Shown here: positions 51,623 through 60,860 of the stretch, one piece after another
Position numbering within the stretch: position 1 is the stretch's first letter
How the letters are laid out: each line of letters opens with the position of its first letter
NCBI GenBank assembly: GCA_963782495.1
Contig: CAWAJU010000013.1
Location: forward strand, 39,141-103,140
DNA: 64,000 nt
Direction of reading: 5' to 3'
Source of the DNA: DASQBT01 sp963782495
GTDB taxonomy: Bacteria; Pseudomonadota; Gammaproteobacteria; Burkholderiales; Thiobacillaceae
Notes under the pieces: generated by a model
The model's input: only the letters and a program-made list of their open reading frames with translations
The model's database searches: none
Told to the model about the DNA's origin: nothing
Made by a program: the position numbers and the translations under genes

Positions 51623-52330
51623 TCATGATGCCTGCTCCCGCGCGCCACCGACTTGGGAAACTGGGAGCAAAGCACCGAAATCGTAATGGATCAGGTCGCC
51701 GATGTGTTCAATTGTAATGTCGGCCGGCGGATAGCTGCCGACCTGGCCGGGGTCGAGCGCATAGTGCCCCTGGCGCGGAAACACTGTTGTGAGACGGCTT
51801 CCCCAGGCATGCTTCATCGCCGCCAGGATGCGCAATTTGTCGTCCACCATGACGTAATGCCACGCCGGGTAACGCTGCTCGACATCGGCCAGCATTTGCT
51901 CCTTGTGCAGGTAGATCAACACCCGGCCCTCGACTGCGTCCCACAATCCGGAGCGCTGCACCTTGCGCGGCTGGAAGACCACGTCGCCATCCGACAGAAT
52001 CACCGTCGGTCCCCAGGCGCGAAGATGGGTGATGACATCGAGGGCGCCCGGGTACAAGCGGTCGGCAAAGGGATAATCGACCAGAAATGAAGACATCATC
52101 AACAGCCTGGGATCGCTCGCTTCGGTAATGCGGTAGCGCTGCAACGCGCCCAGATAATCCGCGTAACCGAGTTCACTGCGCAGCGCTTCGAAGATACGCC
52201 AGTATCGATCGCGGCTCTCGGCGCCGAACTCATGCGCAAGATGCTCGCCAAGGTCGCCGATGATGCGGTCGTTGTCGAGCAGGGTGTTATCCACGTCGAG
52301 CAGAAATACCGTTTCTTCCTGCGCGGTCAT
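51623..52330 (-). CDS. HAD-superfamily hydrolase
   Basis: A 235-residue protein with HAD motif I FLLDVDNTLLDND (about residues 9-21), motif II in VILSDGD, a lysine region RKVQRSGLWD and motif III in YVMVDDKLRIL. It would dephosphorylate a small substrate; in this operon (between zwf and tkt) a sugar phosphate is plausible but unknown. It overlaps zwf by 4 bp (ATGA). Confidence 0.85.
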   Translation of the reverse strand: MTAQEETVFLLDVDNTLLDNDRIIGDLGEHLAHEFGAESRDRYWRIFEALRSELGYADYLGALQRYRITEASDPRLLMMSSFLVDYPFADRLYPGALDVITHLRAWGPTVILSDGDVVFQPRKVQRSGLWDAVEGRVLIYLHKEQMLADVEQRYPAWHYVMVDDKLRILAAMKHAWGSRLTTVFPRQGHYALDPGQVGSYPPADITIEHIGDLIHYDFGALLPVSQVGGAREQAS

Positions 52331-53739
52331 CTTGCCCCCTTCGCCAGCACCGGGTTATGCCAATGTTCGCCCGCGGCCAGCAACGCGTCGGCCTGTTTCG
52401 GCCCCCAACTGCCGGGCTTGTAGCGGATTGCCGGGTGGTGCGCGTCAAGCACCGGATCGACCACCGCCCAGGCCGCTTCGACCGCGTCTTCTCGAGTGAA
52501 GAGCGCGCCGTCGCCGGACATGGCGTCACTCAACAATCGTTCGTAGGGCGTTTCCTGTCCCGCCTGTTCATCCAGCAGGTAGAGCTCGCGCTGGTCGCCG
52601 AGAAACTCCTTGCCTGCGCGCTTGACGCGCGCGGCGATGGCAAGGGCCGAATTTGGCGCAAGCCGAAAGCGCAGGTAGTTGGCCAGACCGTGCGCCGGTG
52701 CCGCATCGTCGAACAGTTTTTGCGGGGGCGACTTCAGCGCGACCACGACCTCGGCCGCTGTTGCGGGCAGACATTTTCCGGAGCGCAGAAACCACGGCAC
52801 GCCTTCCCAGCGCCACGAGTCGATAAACAGCCGCACTGCGCAGTAGGTTTCGACGTCCGAGCCCTTCGCCACGCCGGGCGCGTTGCGGTAGCCGGCGTAC
52901 TGGCCCCGCACCACGTCGTCCGGTTGCAACGCGCGCATGGCCTGGAACACCTTGGCCTTCTCGTTCTGCACGGCGCCATATCCCTGGTAAGCCGGCGGTT
53001 CCATGGCCAGCAGGGCAACGATCTGGAACAGATGGTTCTGGATGACGTCGCGCAGGCAGCCGGCGCTCTCGTAAAACGCGCCGCGCCCCTTCACGCCAAA
53101 GTCCTCCGCCAGGGTAATCTGCACGCTGGCGATAAAATTGCGGTTCCAGATCGGTTCGAGAAACGAATTGGCGAAACGGAAATAGAGGATATTCATGATG
53201 GCCTCTTTTCCCAGATAGTGGTCGATGCGGAAGATCGAGTCTTCCTCGAACACCGCCAGCGCAATTCGGTTGAGCGCCCGTGCCGAAGCCAGGTTGCGGC
53301 CAAACGGTTTTTCGACGATGACGCGCGCATGTTCGGCCAGGCCCGAAGCGCCCAGGCTATTGATGACGGTCGCGAACAGCGCAGGCGGAATGGCGAGGTA
53401 ATGCGCCGGACGCCGGGCATTTCCCAGCGCCTGCTTGAGCGCCTTGAAGGTGTCCAGTTCCTTGTAATCACCGCTTACATAGCGGAGCAGGGACAGCAGC
53501 CGGTCGAGGGCATCCCGGTCATCGATCCTGCCGGCCTGCTTGATGCTGTCCTTGGCGTGAGCGCGCAACTGCGCCAGGGTCCAATCCGATGCGGCAACAC
53601 CCACCACCGGAACCTCAAGTGCGCCACGCTTGCACATTGCGTAGAGCGCCGGAAAGATCATCTTGTGCGCGAGGTCGCCGCTCACGCCGAAAATCACCAG
53701 CGCATCGGCGGGCGTCGTGCGGCTATCGGTATTGCCCAT
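52327..53739 (-). CDS. zwf: Glucose-6-phosphate 1-dehydrogenase
   Basis: A 470-residue enzyme producing NADPH and 6-phosphogluconolactone. The N-terminal Rossmann motif is VIFGVSGDLAHKMIFPAL, and the substrate motif RIDHYLGKEAIMNIL contains the essential His and Lys. EKPFGRN is also present. GGAGGTTGAC precedes the ATG. No 6-phosphogluconolactonase gene is adjacent. It lies just after gnd in transcription order, 1 bp apart. Confidence 0.95.
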   Translation of the reverse strand: MGNTDSRTTPADALVIFGVSGDLAHKMIFPALYAMCKRGALEVPVVGVAASDWTLAQLRAHAKDSIKQAGRIDDRDALDRLLSLLRYVSGDYKELDTFKALKQALGNARRPAHYLAIPPALFATVINSLGASGLAEHARVIVEKPFGRNLASARALNRIALAVFEEDSIFRIDHYLGKEAIMNILYFRFANSFLEPIWNRNFIASVQITLAEDFGVKGRGAFYESAGCLRDVIQNHLFQIVALLAMEPPAYQGYGAVQNEKAKVFQAMRALQPDDVVRGQYAGYRNAPGVAKGSDVETYCAVRLFIDSWRWEGVPWFLRSGKCLPATAAEVVVALKSPPQKLFDDAAPAHGLANYLRFRLAPNSALAIAARVKRAGKEFLGDQRELYLLDEQAGQETPYERLLSDAMSGDGALFTREDAVEAAWAVVDPVLDAHHPAIRYKPGSWGPKQADALLAAGEHWHNPVLAKGAR

Positions 53740-53740
53740 G

Positions 53741-54760
53741 TCAACCTCCGCCCTTCTTCTCGTCGTGGCCGCCGAACTGCTTTCTCATCGCGGATAACAG
53801 GCGGTTGGCGTAGTCGGTATTGCCGCGCGACTCGAAACGCTCGAACAGCGCCGCACTGATGACCGGCGCGGGCACACCCTCATCGATTGCCGCCAGTGCC
53901 GTCCAGCGTCCCTCGCCGGAATCCGAAACTCGCCCGGAGAAGCTGCCCAGATCGGCGTCCTCAACCAGGGCCGCTGCGGTCAGATCGAGCAGCCACGACG
54001 CCACCACGCTGCCGCGCCGCCAGACCTCCGCGATTTCGGGAAGGTCCAGCTCATACTGGTAGAACTCGGGATCACGCATCGGTGCAGTCTCCGCATCGGC
54101 GTCGCGCGGGTGTTTGCCGACGTTGGCGTTGCGCAAGATATTCAAGCCCTCCGCATAAGCCGCCATGAGGCCGTATTCAATCCCGTTGTGGACCATCTTG
54201 ACGAAGTGTCCGGCGCCGTGCGGACCACAATGCAAGTACCCCTGTTCCGTTGTGGACCCGGGCCTGTTTCGACCTGGGGTGGGCGGCGCCGTGCCGACGC
54301 CGGGAGCAAGCGCCGCGAAGACCGGATCAAGGTGTCGGACGATGTCGTTCTCGCCCCCGATCATCAGGCAATACCCCCGTTCCAGGCCGGCAACGCCGCC
54401 GCTGGTGCCCACATCAACATAATGCATCCCATGCTGCCGCAATTCAGCCGCGCGCCGCATATCGTCGCGATAATAGGAGTTGCCACCATCGATAATGATA
54501 TCGCCCGCATCAAGCAGCGGGAGAAGCTGCGCCAGCACCTCATCCACCACCGTTGCAGGCACCATCAGCCAGATTGCGCGCGGCTTGGCCATACGCGCGA
54601 CAAAGTCCCCGAGTAATACGGTCCCGATGGCACCTTGGCTTTGGAGTGCCTTGACGGGTTCGGCATGACGATCGTACACCACGCATTCATGCCCGTACCG
54701 CATCAGTCGCAGCACCATATTGCTGCCCATGCGTCCCAGGCCTATCATGCCGATCTGCAT
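53741..54760 (-). CDS. gnd: 6-phosphogluconate dehydrogenase (decarboxylating, short form)
   Basis: A 339-residue enzyme from ATG 54760 (MQIGMIGLGRMGSNM); the frame upstream is non-coding. Rossmann motif GLGRMG, the substrate-binding region VDVGTSGGVAGLERGYCLMI and the catalytic GAGHFVKMVHNGIEYGLM are visible. The short C-terminus marks the YqeC/GndA-type (about 300-340 residues) rather than the long form. It makes ribulose-5-phosphate and NADPH. It heads the leftward block gnd-zwf-HAD-tkt-pgm-glgP. The 274-bp gap upstream has no gene. Confidence 0.93.
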   Translation of the reverse strand: MQIGMIGLGRMGSNMVLRLMRYGHECVVYDRHAEPVKALQSQGAIGTVLLGDFVARMAKPRAIWLMVPATVVDEVLAQLLPLLDAGDIIIDGGNSYYRDDMRRAAELRQHGMHYVDVGTSGGVAGLERGYCLMIGGENDIVRHLDPVFAALAPGVGTAPPTPGRNRPGSTTEQGYLHCGPHGAGHFVKMVHNGIEYGLMAAYAEGLNILRNANVGKHPRDADAETAPMRDPEFYQYELDLPEIAEVWRRGSVVASWLLDLTAAALVEDADLGSFSGRVSDSGEGRWTALAAIDEGVPAPVISAALFERFESRGNTDYANRLLSAMRKQFGGHDEKKGGG

Positions 54761-55034
54761 ATGTTTCCCTTCTGCGTTGGTTGATTGGGGTCGCGTCGTT
54801 TGGCGACATTGCCACCCATGGCTTGCGGAGGACGCCCCGCGCGCGCGGTCACGGCGCTCGGACTCCGCTTCTGACGGGCACGTTCCGGCTTCAGCTTGAG
54901 CTCTGAAAATGTAAATGCATGCCAATCCATTGTCTGTAACGACGATGCTCCGGCGCAACAAGAGACGTTGAGACGGCATCCTGAACGTTTAGTTCGGACT
55001 GCCCAGCTCCGGCTGATCGCGCTGGCCAGCAAGC

Positions 55035-56090
55035 TCAGCTCCCACTCTTCCGGGCAAGGCTCTGCAACGCCGCCTGGCGATCTTCTTCAGGCAGCGCGCC
55101 AATCTTCTTGACCGCGCGATAGAAGCGCGGCAGATCTCCGTTCTCGCGTGCGAGCAGCGCCTGAAAGCCAGGGACCCATTGAGTGTAGAGCGATGCCGAG
55201 GCAAGCTGGGCGTTGTTCAGTTGGTGCGCGAACCACTTGTCGTAGCCTGCAAAGCCGTGCCACGCCGATTTGAGCATCCGATACTCGTCCTGCATGGCCT
55301 GGAAGGCCTCGGCCTTGCGCATGCGCTTCGCGTTGTCAGTAAGGTCGGCAGCGTAGATCTCCGCAAGTCGGCCGCTGTACTTGTCGATCAGGGCGGTGAA
55401 GGCCTGCTTGCGCTGCTCCGCGATCTCGAAGTCTGCGCGTTGCGCTTCAGTTCCCGAGCGGGCGAGCCAGCGACGGGCGCCCTCTTGTGCCACGGTGACC
55501 GCGAACGACTCGTTGAACGCGGTGTCGCCGCGAAGATAGAAGACCTGATGGGCAAGTTCATGGAAGATCAGTTCGGCAAGCCGGGCGTTGGGATAATTCA
55601 CGAAGGTGTTGAGCACTGGGTCGTTGAACCAGCCCAGGGTTGAATAGGCAGGAATCCCGCTGACATAGGTATCGTAGCCCTTCTGCTCAAGCGTGTGGGC
55701 GGCGGCGATGGCCTTGTCCTGGGAAAAATAGCCACGGTAGTTGGCGCAGCCAAGCAGCGGGTAGCACCACTCCTTCGGCTGAGTGGAAAACTCCGGCGCG
55801 GCGAACACGTTCCACACCACGAAAGGCCGTTGCAGATCTGCGTAGCGACGGAAGGTACCGTTGTCGGGAAGCCCCAGCGCCTCGCTCGCGTAGTTGCGGA
55901 TCTGGCGCACTTCTACCAACTTCTGCTTCAGGCTGGGCGCGGCGGCCGGGTCGGCAAGCACGCGCTCTATGGGCTCGGCGCGACGTAGCACGTCCATCTG
56001 GCCGTTGACGGCCTGAAGGTAGTAGCTCATGGTGGAGCAACCGCCAAGAAGCAGCATCACAAGCAAAAGGGCAAAACGTTTCAAGCTCAT
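55035..56090 (-). CDS. Lipoprotein aminopeptidase-like metalloprotease
   Basis: A 351-residue protein from ATG 56090 (ATGA overlap with the hydrolase gene stop). Lipobox LLLGGC (Cys18) anchors it to a membrane. The zinc site HELAH (H177, E178, H181) lies in LAELIFHELAHQVFYLRGD, and the blocks YFSQDKAIAAAHTLEQKGYD and PAYSTLGWFNDPVLNTFVNY match the predicted aminopeptidase family DUF2265. The substrate is unknown. Confidence 0.88.
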   Translation of the reverse strand: MSLKRFALLLVMLLLGGCSTMSYYLQAVNGQMDVLRRAEPIERVLADPAAAPSLKQKLVEVRQIRNYASEALGLPDNGTFRRYADLQRPFVVWNVFAAPEFSTQPKEWCYPLLGCANYRGYFSQDKAIAAAHTLEQKGYDTYVSGIPAYSTLGWFNDPVLNTFVNYPNARLAELIFHELAHQVFYLRGDTAFNESFAVTVAQEGARRWLARSGTEAQRADFEIAEQRKQAFTALIDKYSGRLAEIYAADLTDNAKRMRKAEAFQAMQDEYRMLKSAWHGFAGYDKWFAHQLNNAQLASASLYTQWVPGFQALLARENGDLPRFYRAVKKIGALPEEDRQAALQSLARKSGS

Positions 56091-56737
56091 GGCGCTTCCC
56101 GGTGATCGAAACGGCCCGCGCGCAGAAAGCTGCACACCTGATGGGCCACGTTCCGCGACCATAACATTTCGGTGTGACTGACCCGCAGGCTGAGGAAATC
56201 GGTCATGCCGGGGACTCGCGTTTCCGCTTCCGCGACCACACCGTCATTGGGATCCGGCAAGCGTGCGACCAGCCGGCCAAGCCCAATCCTGCGACGCCCG
56301 GCCAGCACGCCAAGTTCACAGCCTTCGAGTTCGGCCCGCGGAGTTCGCAACCACTCCATCATGGAGTGCCCGAGCATCACGCGCCCCGCCCGCGCCCTGG
56401 CGAGCGCTTCGGCCGATCTGCTGCCGCCATAGGGGCTGCCCAGAAGCACGGTGCGCCCGCGCCGCAACGCAGGATTCATTTTCAGCGCTTGCAAAATTAC
56501 CAGGCCCCCCATGCTGTGTCCGATGAAATGGACGCGGGGCGCATCCAGGGACACCGCGAAGCGGGCGAGCGCGGCAGCGTTGGCGGAAAGGCTCGCGCCC
56601 ATGGAAGCATAGGAAAAGAGCCGGGCATCGTAGCCACAGTGCCGCAGACGCGCCGCCAGGATGGCCAGCACCCAGCCCGTCAGCCACAGACCATGGACCA
56701 GCACGACGGGCTCGCGCGATTCCAGCCGTGTGCCCAT
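56087..56737 (-). CDS. Alpha/beta hydrolase (esterase/lipase)
   Basis: A 216-residue hydrolase: oxyanion VVLVHGLWLTGWVL near the start and nucleophile elbow FIGHSMGGLVILQ (Ser about residue 75). The acid and base are likely Asp in DPNDGVVAEAETRV and His in VSHTEMLWS. It is coupled to the aminopeptidase by a 4-bp overlap. The substrate is unknown. Confidence 0.85.
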   Translation of the reverse strand: MGTRLESREPVVLVHGLWLTGWVLAILAARLRHCGYDARLFSYASMGASLSANAAALARFAVSLDAPRVHFIGHSMGGLVILQALKMNPALRRGRTVLLGSPYGGSRSAEALARARAGRVMLGHSMMEWLRTPRAELEGCELGVLAGRRRIGLGRLVARLPDPNDGVVAEAETRVPGMTDFLSLRVSHTEMLWSRNVAHQVCSFLRAGRFDHREAP

Positions 56738-56970
56738 TCAGGGAAACACGCCGGCCTTCACCACTGCCGAAACACGCCTCATTTTTGCCAATCCGCAAGA
56801 CTCCGCACGCCGCTGTTTGCCGAATGTTCACGCCATGCTCGCGGGGCGTCAAATTTAAATTGTTATCTATCGGTCCAGCATGAAAGTAGCGCTGCGCCAG
56901 GCATGCGTTAGAGGTTTCGCATAAGCACGGGGATACGCAACAATCGCTGCGCCGGCGCGAGTTTCTTGTG

Positions 56971-56976
56971 TATAAT
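56971..56976 (+). promoter_or_regulatory. -10 element for tRNA-Arg
   Basis: Perfect TATAAT, 13 bp before the tRNA. No good -35 is seen at 17 bp. Confidence 0.5.
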
Positions 56977-56988
56977 TTCGCCCTCAGC

Positions 56989-57065
56989 GCGCCCGTAGCT
57001 CAGCTGGATAGAGTACTTGGCTACGAACCAAGGGGTCGGGAGTTCGAATCTCTCCGGGCGCGCCA
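56989..57065 (+). tRNA. tRNA-Arg (ACG anticodon)
   Basis: GCGCCCG pairs with CGGGCGC; anticodon stem CTTGG/CCAAG encloses CTACGAA with anticodon ACG; TTCGAATC T-loop; encoded CCA at 57063-57065. Confidence 0.95.
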
Positions 57066-57406
57066 ACTTCCCGGAAAGGCCAGTTCCACGTAGAACCTGG
57101 CCTTTTTCATTTCGATGCCAGGAAAAGAATCTGGGCACCAACTGCCAGCGCCGATGCCGCCAATCCGCGGCGCAAATCAGGCACCCGCCGGTGTCGCCAA
57201 AGCTTACATCCGGACCCTCCTGCCGGTGCCGGCCAATGCGCCGCAATAGATACAAAAATGTACGGAATCAACGTGCTATCCAGAAAATGGTAGCGATGGC
57301 GCATGTCATGCTCGTATTGATCGGGGGCGAGTGTGTCGCGGCTCGCAGGTACCAACGTTCCATTCTGGACACGCTTTGATCTCTCATCCTGACTCAGGAG
57401 TTAACC
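57066..57406. other. 341-bp intergenic region
   Basis: Directly after the tRNA a hairpin-like GGCCAGTTCCACGTAGAACC and TGGCC with TTTTT (57077-57110) could terminate the tRNA transcript. The remainder, up to the PEP-CTERM gene, shows no ORF with coding character and no ATGAGCC palindrome. Confidence 0.5.
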
Positions 57407-58099
57407 ATGAATAAGCTGCTCTCGTCTCTTGTGCTTGGTCTCAGTTCCCTGCTTGCGATCCCCGCGGTGGCCGACGTCATTATCGGCAACCCGCCAGACA
57501 CGGGGACGGGCAATTGTTTCCCCTGGGGCTGCGACTACAATGCCGAGTATCAGCAGGTCTACACGGCTTCAGCTTTCAGCGGACCCATTACCATCACCGA
57601 CCTTGAGTTCTACAACACCCAGTTCGACTCTGGCTCCACCGAGTTGCCGGCTGGCACCTTCACCATTTTCCTCTCCACCGCTGGGGTGGACCCGAGCACG
57701 ATAACGGGCGATTTCGCGAGCAACCTGGGCGCCGACAACACCCAGGTGTTCAGTGGCAGCATCAATCAGCCCTGGGCATTCGGAGACGTTCTGCATATCG
57801 TTCTTGGCACGCCCTTCACCTACGATCCGACGCAGGGCAACCTGCTGATGGATGTCGTTGGCAGTAACGTCTCGCTTCCGGGTGGCTCCACCTATTTCGA
57901 CGAAAGCACCACCACCGATTTTTCGCGCGCTTATTGCCCCAGTGGCACTGCCTGCGCGGTTGGCGTTCTGAATGGTGTTGCCAACGGACTGGTGACCGGC
58001 TTCTCGACCGGCAACACAGTTCCTGAACCCGGCACCCTGCTCATGATGACGAGCGGCCTTCTCGGGTTGGCCGCTGCCAGGCGTCGGCGCCTGCTGTAA
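57407..58099 (+). CDS. PEP-CTERM sorting domain protein (PGT subtype)
   Basis: A 230-residue exported protein with signal peptide MNKLLSSLVLGLSSLLAIPA and a tag VPEPGTLLMMTSGLLGL followed by AARRRR. The body is beta-rich with a Cys pair (CFPWGCDYN) and a second pair (YCPSGTAC), probably forming disulfides. The tag differs from those at 3733-11739 (PGTLL instead of the Y/W-A/S-M-L core), and no ATGAGCC palindrome is upstream, so it is probably regulated separately. CAGGAG precedes the ATG. Confidence 0.85.
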   Translation: MNKLLSSLVLGLSSLLAIPAVADVIIGNPPDTGTGNCFPWGCDYNAEYQQVYTASAFSGPITITDLEFYNTQFDSGSTELPAGTFTIFLSTAGVDPSTITGDFASNLGADNTQVFSGSINQPWAFGDVLHIVLGTPFTYDPTQGNLLMDVVGSNVSLPGGSTYFDESTTTDFSRAYCPSGTACAVGVLNGVANGLVTGFSTGNTVPEPGTLLMMTSGLLGLAAARRRRLL

Positions 58100-58662
58100 T
58101 CCACTTGCAAAGAATTCCTACCAGGCACGGGCGGCGCCCCGCGCCCTCTTCCCATTGCGCGATCGTTCGAGCGGTCGCCTTCCGGTGTACCCGCCGCTTT
58201 TTCTTTCTGCGAACGTCTACATGAATGACATCATTCGCGTGGCATTTCGATCACCTCAATGGAGGAAGCTGGCCGAATTGATCCAATCACTGATAGAGTT
58301 AATAAAGACCAATTCGGCATTCCCAGTGCCCAGATCTATCTTTTCGGGCGTGCCATCAACGTGAGCCGCTGACTTGCCGTAACACTAGTGACCAGCCGAC
58401 AGAATGAATCTGGACACTTTGAGTGGGGTCAACGCATCTCTGGATAGCAGGAAACGACAAACAGTCTCCTAAGCTCAACCGGTCCTTGGCGAAGTAGCAG
58501 AAATGCACAGTTGATCGTCCGGTCCTCGGTATGCAGGAGACACCAGCGACGAGTGGTACTGTGGCCGCAGGTCCTGGCGTCCTCCGTCGATCGCGTTCAT
58601 CGGCTCCATTCGGCCCGGGCCCCTTGACTTCGCGAAATTCAGGCTTGAAAGCCTGCGACACC
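58100..58662. other. 563-bp region without a recognised gene
   Basis: Only short frames with poor composition are present. No terminator with T-run, no repeat and no palindrome was noticed. Confidence 0.5.
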
Positions 58663-60327
58663 TCAGCCTGAAGTAGCCTCCCGAGCTTCTTCCAAATACC
58701 GGTGGACATCTTGTATGGCTCCCGCCCCTTCGCCCACTGCCGACGCCACGCGCTTCATCGACCCGAGGCGTACATCGCCCACGGCAAACGTGCCCGGCAC
58801 ACTGGTCTCGAAGCTCATCGGTGTCCGGCCAAGCGGCCAGACGCCCATGTCCACGTCGCGGCCGGTGACAATGAAACCTTTGGTATCGCGCTGCAGCGTC
58901 CCGATCAGCCAGTCAGTGTGCGGCACCGCTCCGATCTGCACGAAAAGCATCTTCACCGGAATGGATTCAGTACGATTGCTCGCTCTGTCCAGGATCGTCA
59001 TACGTTCCATGAGCTCGTCGCCCTCGGCGCCGACAACTTCTGCCCCGAGGCGGACCTCGATGTTGGGTGCGTGGCGAATCTGTTGCACCAGGTAATCAGA
59101 CATTCCCCGCTCGAGCGAGTCGGCCCGTACCACCAGCGTCACTTGGCGCGCGAAGGCTGCCAAATGGATAGCCGCCTGTCCTGCCGAGTTTCCACCTCCG
59201 GCCACCGCAACATTGAGGTTGCGCACAAACCGCATCTCCCCAAACGTCGTATAGAAGACGCTCCTGCCCACGAAGCGGTGGATTTCCGGACTTTCCAAAC
59301 GTCGGTACGTCGCCCCGGTGGCGATGATTACCGCCCTTGCAGAGATTTCGCGTCCGTCCGATAAGGTCAGGATCTGCTTCGTCCCGTCTGTGCGCAGCCG
59401 TGTCGTCTCCCGTGCAAAGACAAACTTTGCACCGAACAGCCAGGCCTGCTGATAGGCACGCTGGGTGAGTTGTGCTCCACTGATTCCACGCGGGAATCCA
59501 AGGTAGTTCCTGATAAGGGAACTTGCGCCGGCCTGTCCGCCGATCACATGGCGCTCAACCACCAAGGTCCGCAGTCCCTCGGATCCGGCGTAAACCGCCG
59601 AGGTAAGTCCGGCTGGCCCGCCGCCGACCACCGCCACGTCACAGTGCAACTCGTGCGGGTTCTCACCGATGGCGTCCATGATCTCCGCGTCGGTCGGATC
59701 GGAGAGGACGGATCCGTCGAGCAGAAAGACGGCCGGCAATGCCCCGAGTTCGGCACCATGCTCCTTGCTGAGTTGCCTTGCCATTGGGGACGCGGTGAGG
59801 TGAAAGCCGTAGGGAACCCCGTTGCGGTTGAGCAGCTCACGGATCTCGCTTGAACGTGGGGAAGAGTCGTCACCGACGATGTGAATCAGCTCCATTCCCG
59901 GCCGGTGGATCTGCGTCCACTCCGCCAGGAACTCGCTAACAAGCGGATACAAATGAACTTCAGCGGGTGTCCAGGGCTTGTACAGATAATTATCCAACTG
60001 ACCCAGCGCGCAGCCCTGCAAGATGGTGGGCGAGGCGGTGTGGTCACCCCAGGCGACAAGCAAGGCGCGCTTCGCCAGAGGCTCAAGCTTGCGGACCCGG
60101 CCGAGGAGTTCATTGCCCGTCATTTCGGGCATCCACTGATCCGCGATGACCAATGCTACTTCCTCGCCGTCCGCGTTGATCCTGGAAATCGTTTCCAAAG
60201 CCTCGGATGCGGAAAGGTAGGGCAGAATGCGGTAGTCGGCGCCAAAGCGCCGGGTAAGGGCGTCGAGCATCGCGGCCAGGGCGGCCGGCTCGTCATCGAC
60301 CACAATGATCACAGGCCTTTCAGTCAT
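58663..60327 (-). CDS. Response regulator fused to a thioredoxin-reductase-like flavoprotein
   Basis: A 554-residue fusion from ATG 60327 (GGGGG-rich site upstream). Residues 1-130 are a receiver domain with D11-D12, phospho-acceptor D63 (VIADQWMPEMTGNELL) and K117 in YKPW. Residues 145-220 look like a glutaredoxin-type fold (IHIVGDDSSPRSSEIRELLN, LPAVFLLDGSVLSDPT) without cysteines. From about 228 an NAD(P)H-flavoprotein follows: VAVVGGGPAGLTSAVYAGSE (FAD), VAVAGGGNSAGQAAIHLA (pyridine nucleotide) and TFAVGDVRLGSMKRVASAVG. The CxxC redox pair of thioredoxin reductase is absent from the expected position. The family is known but its electron acceptor is not. Confidence 0.9.
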   Translation of the reverse strand: MTERPVIIVVDDEPAALAAMLDALTRRFGADYRILPYLSASEALETISRINADGEEVALVIADQWMPEMTGNELLGRVRKLEPLAKRALLVAWGDHTASPTILQGCALGQLDNYLYKPWTPAEVHLYPLVSEFLAEWTQIHRPGMELIHIVGDDSSPRSSEIRELLNRNGVPYGFHLTASPMARQLSKEHGAELGALPAVFLLDGSVLSDPTDAEIMDAIGENPHELHCDVAVVGGGPAGLTSAVYAGSEGLRTLVVERHVIGGQAGASSLIRNYLGFPRGISGAQLTQRAYQQAWLFGAKFVFARETTRLRTDGTKQILTLSDGREISARAVIIATGATYRRLESPEIHRFVGRSVFYTTFGEMRFVRNLNVAVAGGGNSAGQAAIHLAAFARQVTLVVRADSLERGMSDYLVQQIRHAPNIEVRLGAEVVGAEGDELMERMTILDRASNRTESIPVKMLFVQIGAVPHTDWLIGTLQRDTKGFIVTGRDVDMGVWPLGRTPMSFETSVPGTFAVGDVRLGSMKRVASAVGEGAGAIQDVHRYLEEAREATSG

Positions 60328-60458
60328 GGAAGATCCCCCCTTGAGCGGCCCTTGGGCGAATGGCAGGAGCCAACGATCGAACGCAGGAGAACGCTGTCGA
60401 CCACGCGCGGACTTCATCATGGCCGCCCGTAAACGTTGGCCTGGACTGCGCACTCAAT

Positions 60459-60737
60459 CTAAGCTCGATGATAGCGAAGGAGTTCGTCGATTTCCTCGAG
60501 GGTGAATGCATTGAGCTGCACAACATTGGCCCGAGAACGATACGCAGGAGGCACTATGGCCCGAGCCTGTTCCTTGCTGTCCACCTCGGCAATGAACCAC
60601 GCCTTGTGGACACCGTCCTTGCACCCCCAGTCTGCATGGGTGAGAAAATGGGAACCGCTCTCCAGGAAGATCTTGACGGCGTTGGCACACGCCACGAGTT
60701 GTTCCTCGTGTGGGACTTCAATGAAAAATCGGGGCAT
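60459..60737 (-). CDS. Small ferredoxin-fold-like protein
   Basis: A 92-residue soluble protein: MPRFFIEVPHEEQLVACANA, LTHADWGCKDGVHKAWFIAE and VDSKEQARAIVPPAYRSRAN, with alternating strands and helices as in muconolactone-isomerase-like or NIPSNAP folds. This protein family is widespread but uncharacterised. It lies between the receiver-flavoprotein and another small gene on the same strand, so it may be part of one stress-related unit. Confidence 0.75.
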   Translation of the reverse strand: MPRFFIEVPHEEQLVACANAVKIFLESGSHFLTHADWGCKDGVHKAWFIAEVDSKEQARAIVPPAYRSRANVVQLNAFTLEEIDELLRYHRA

Positions 60738-60860
60738 AGCCTGAATCCTCCCTGCTTAATGAAGTGGCATTTCGACTCGCGTGGCCAGTGCTCAAATCGA
60801 GAAGAGCACAGACGGGGGCGAACCGCTTGCGGGTTATTCGCGTGGGCCTCGGTGAGCAGG

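Noticed and set aside
52357..53859. Plus-strand 500-codon frame
   Set aside because: Antisense of zwf with no recognisable motif.
53741..54760. Apparent insertion TAPPTPGRNRPG in gnd
   Set aside because: Short-form 6-phosphogluconate dehydrogenases have a comparable loop before the GYLHCGP block, so it is not an anomaly.
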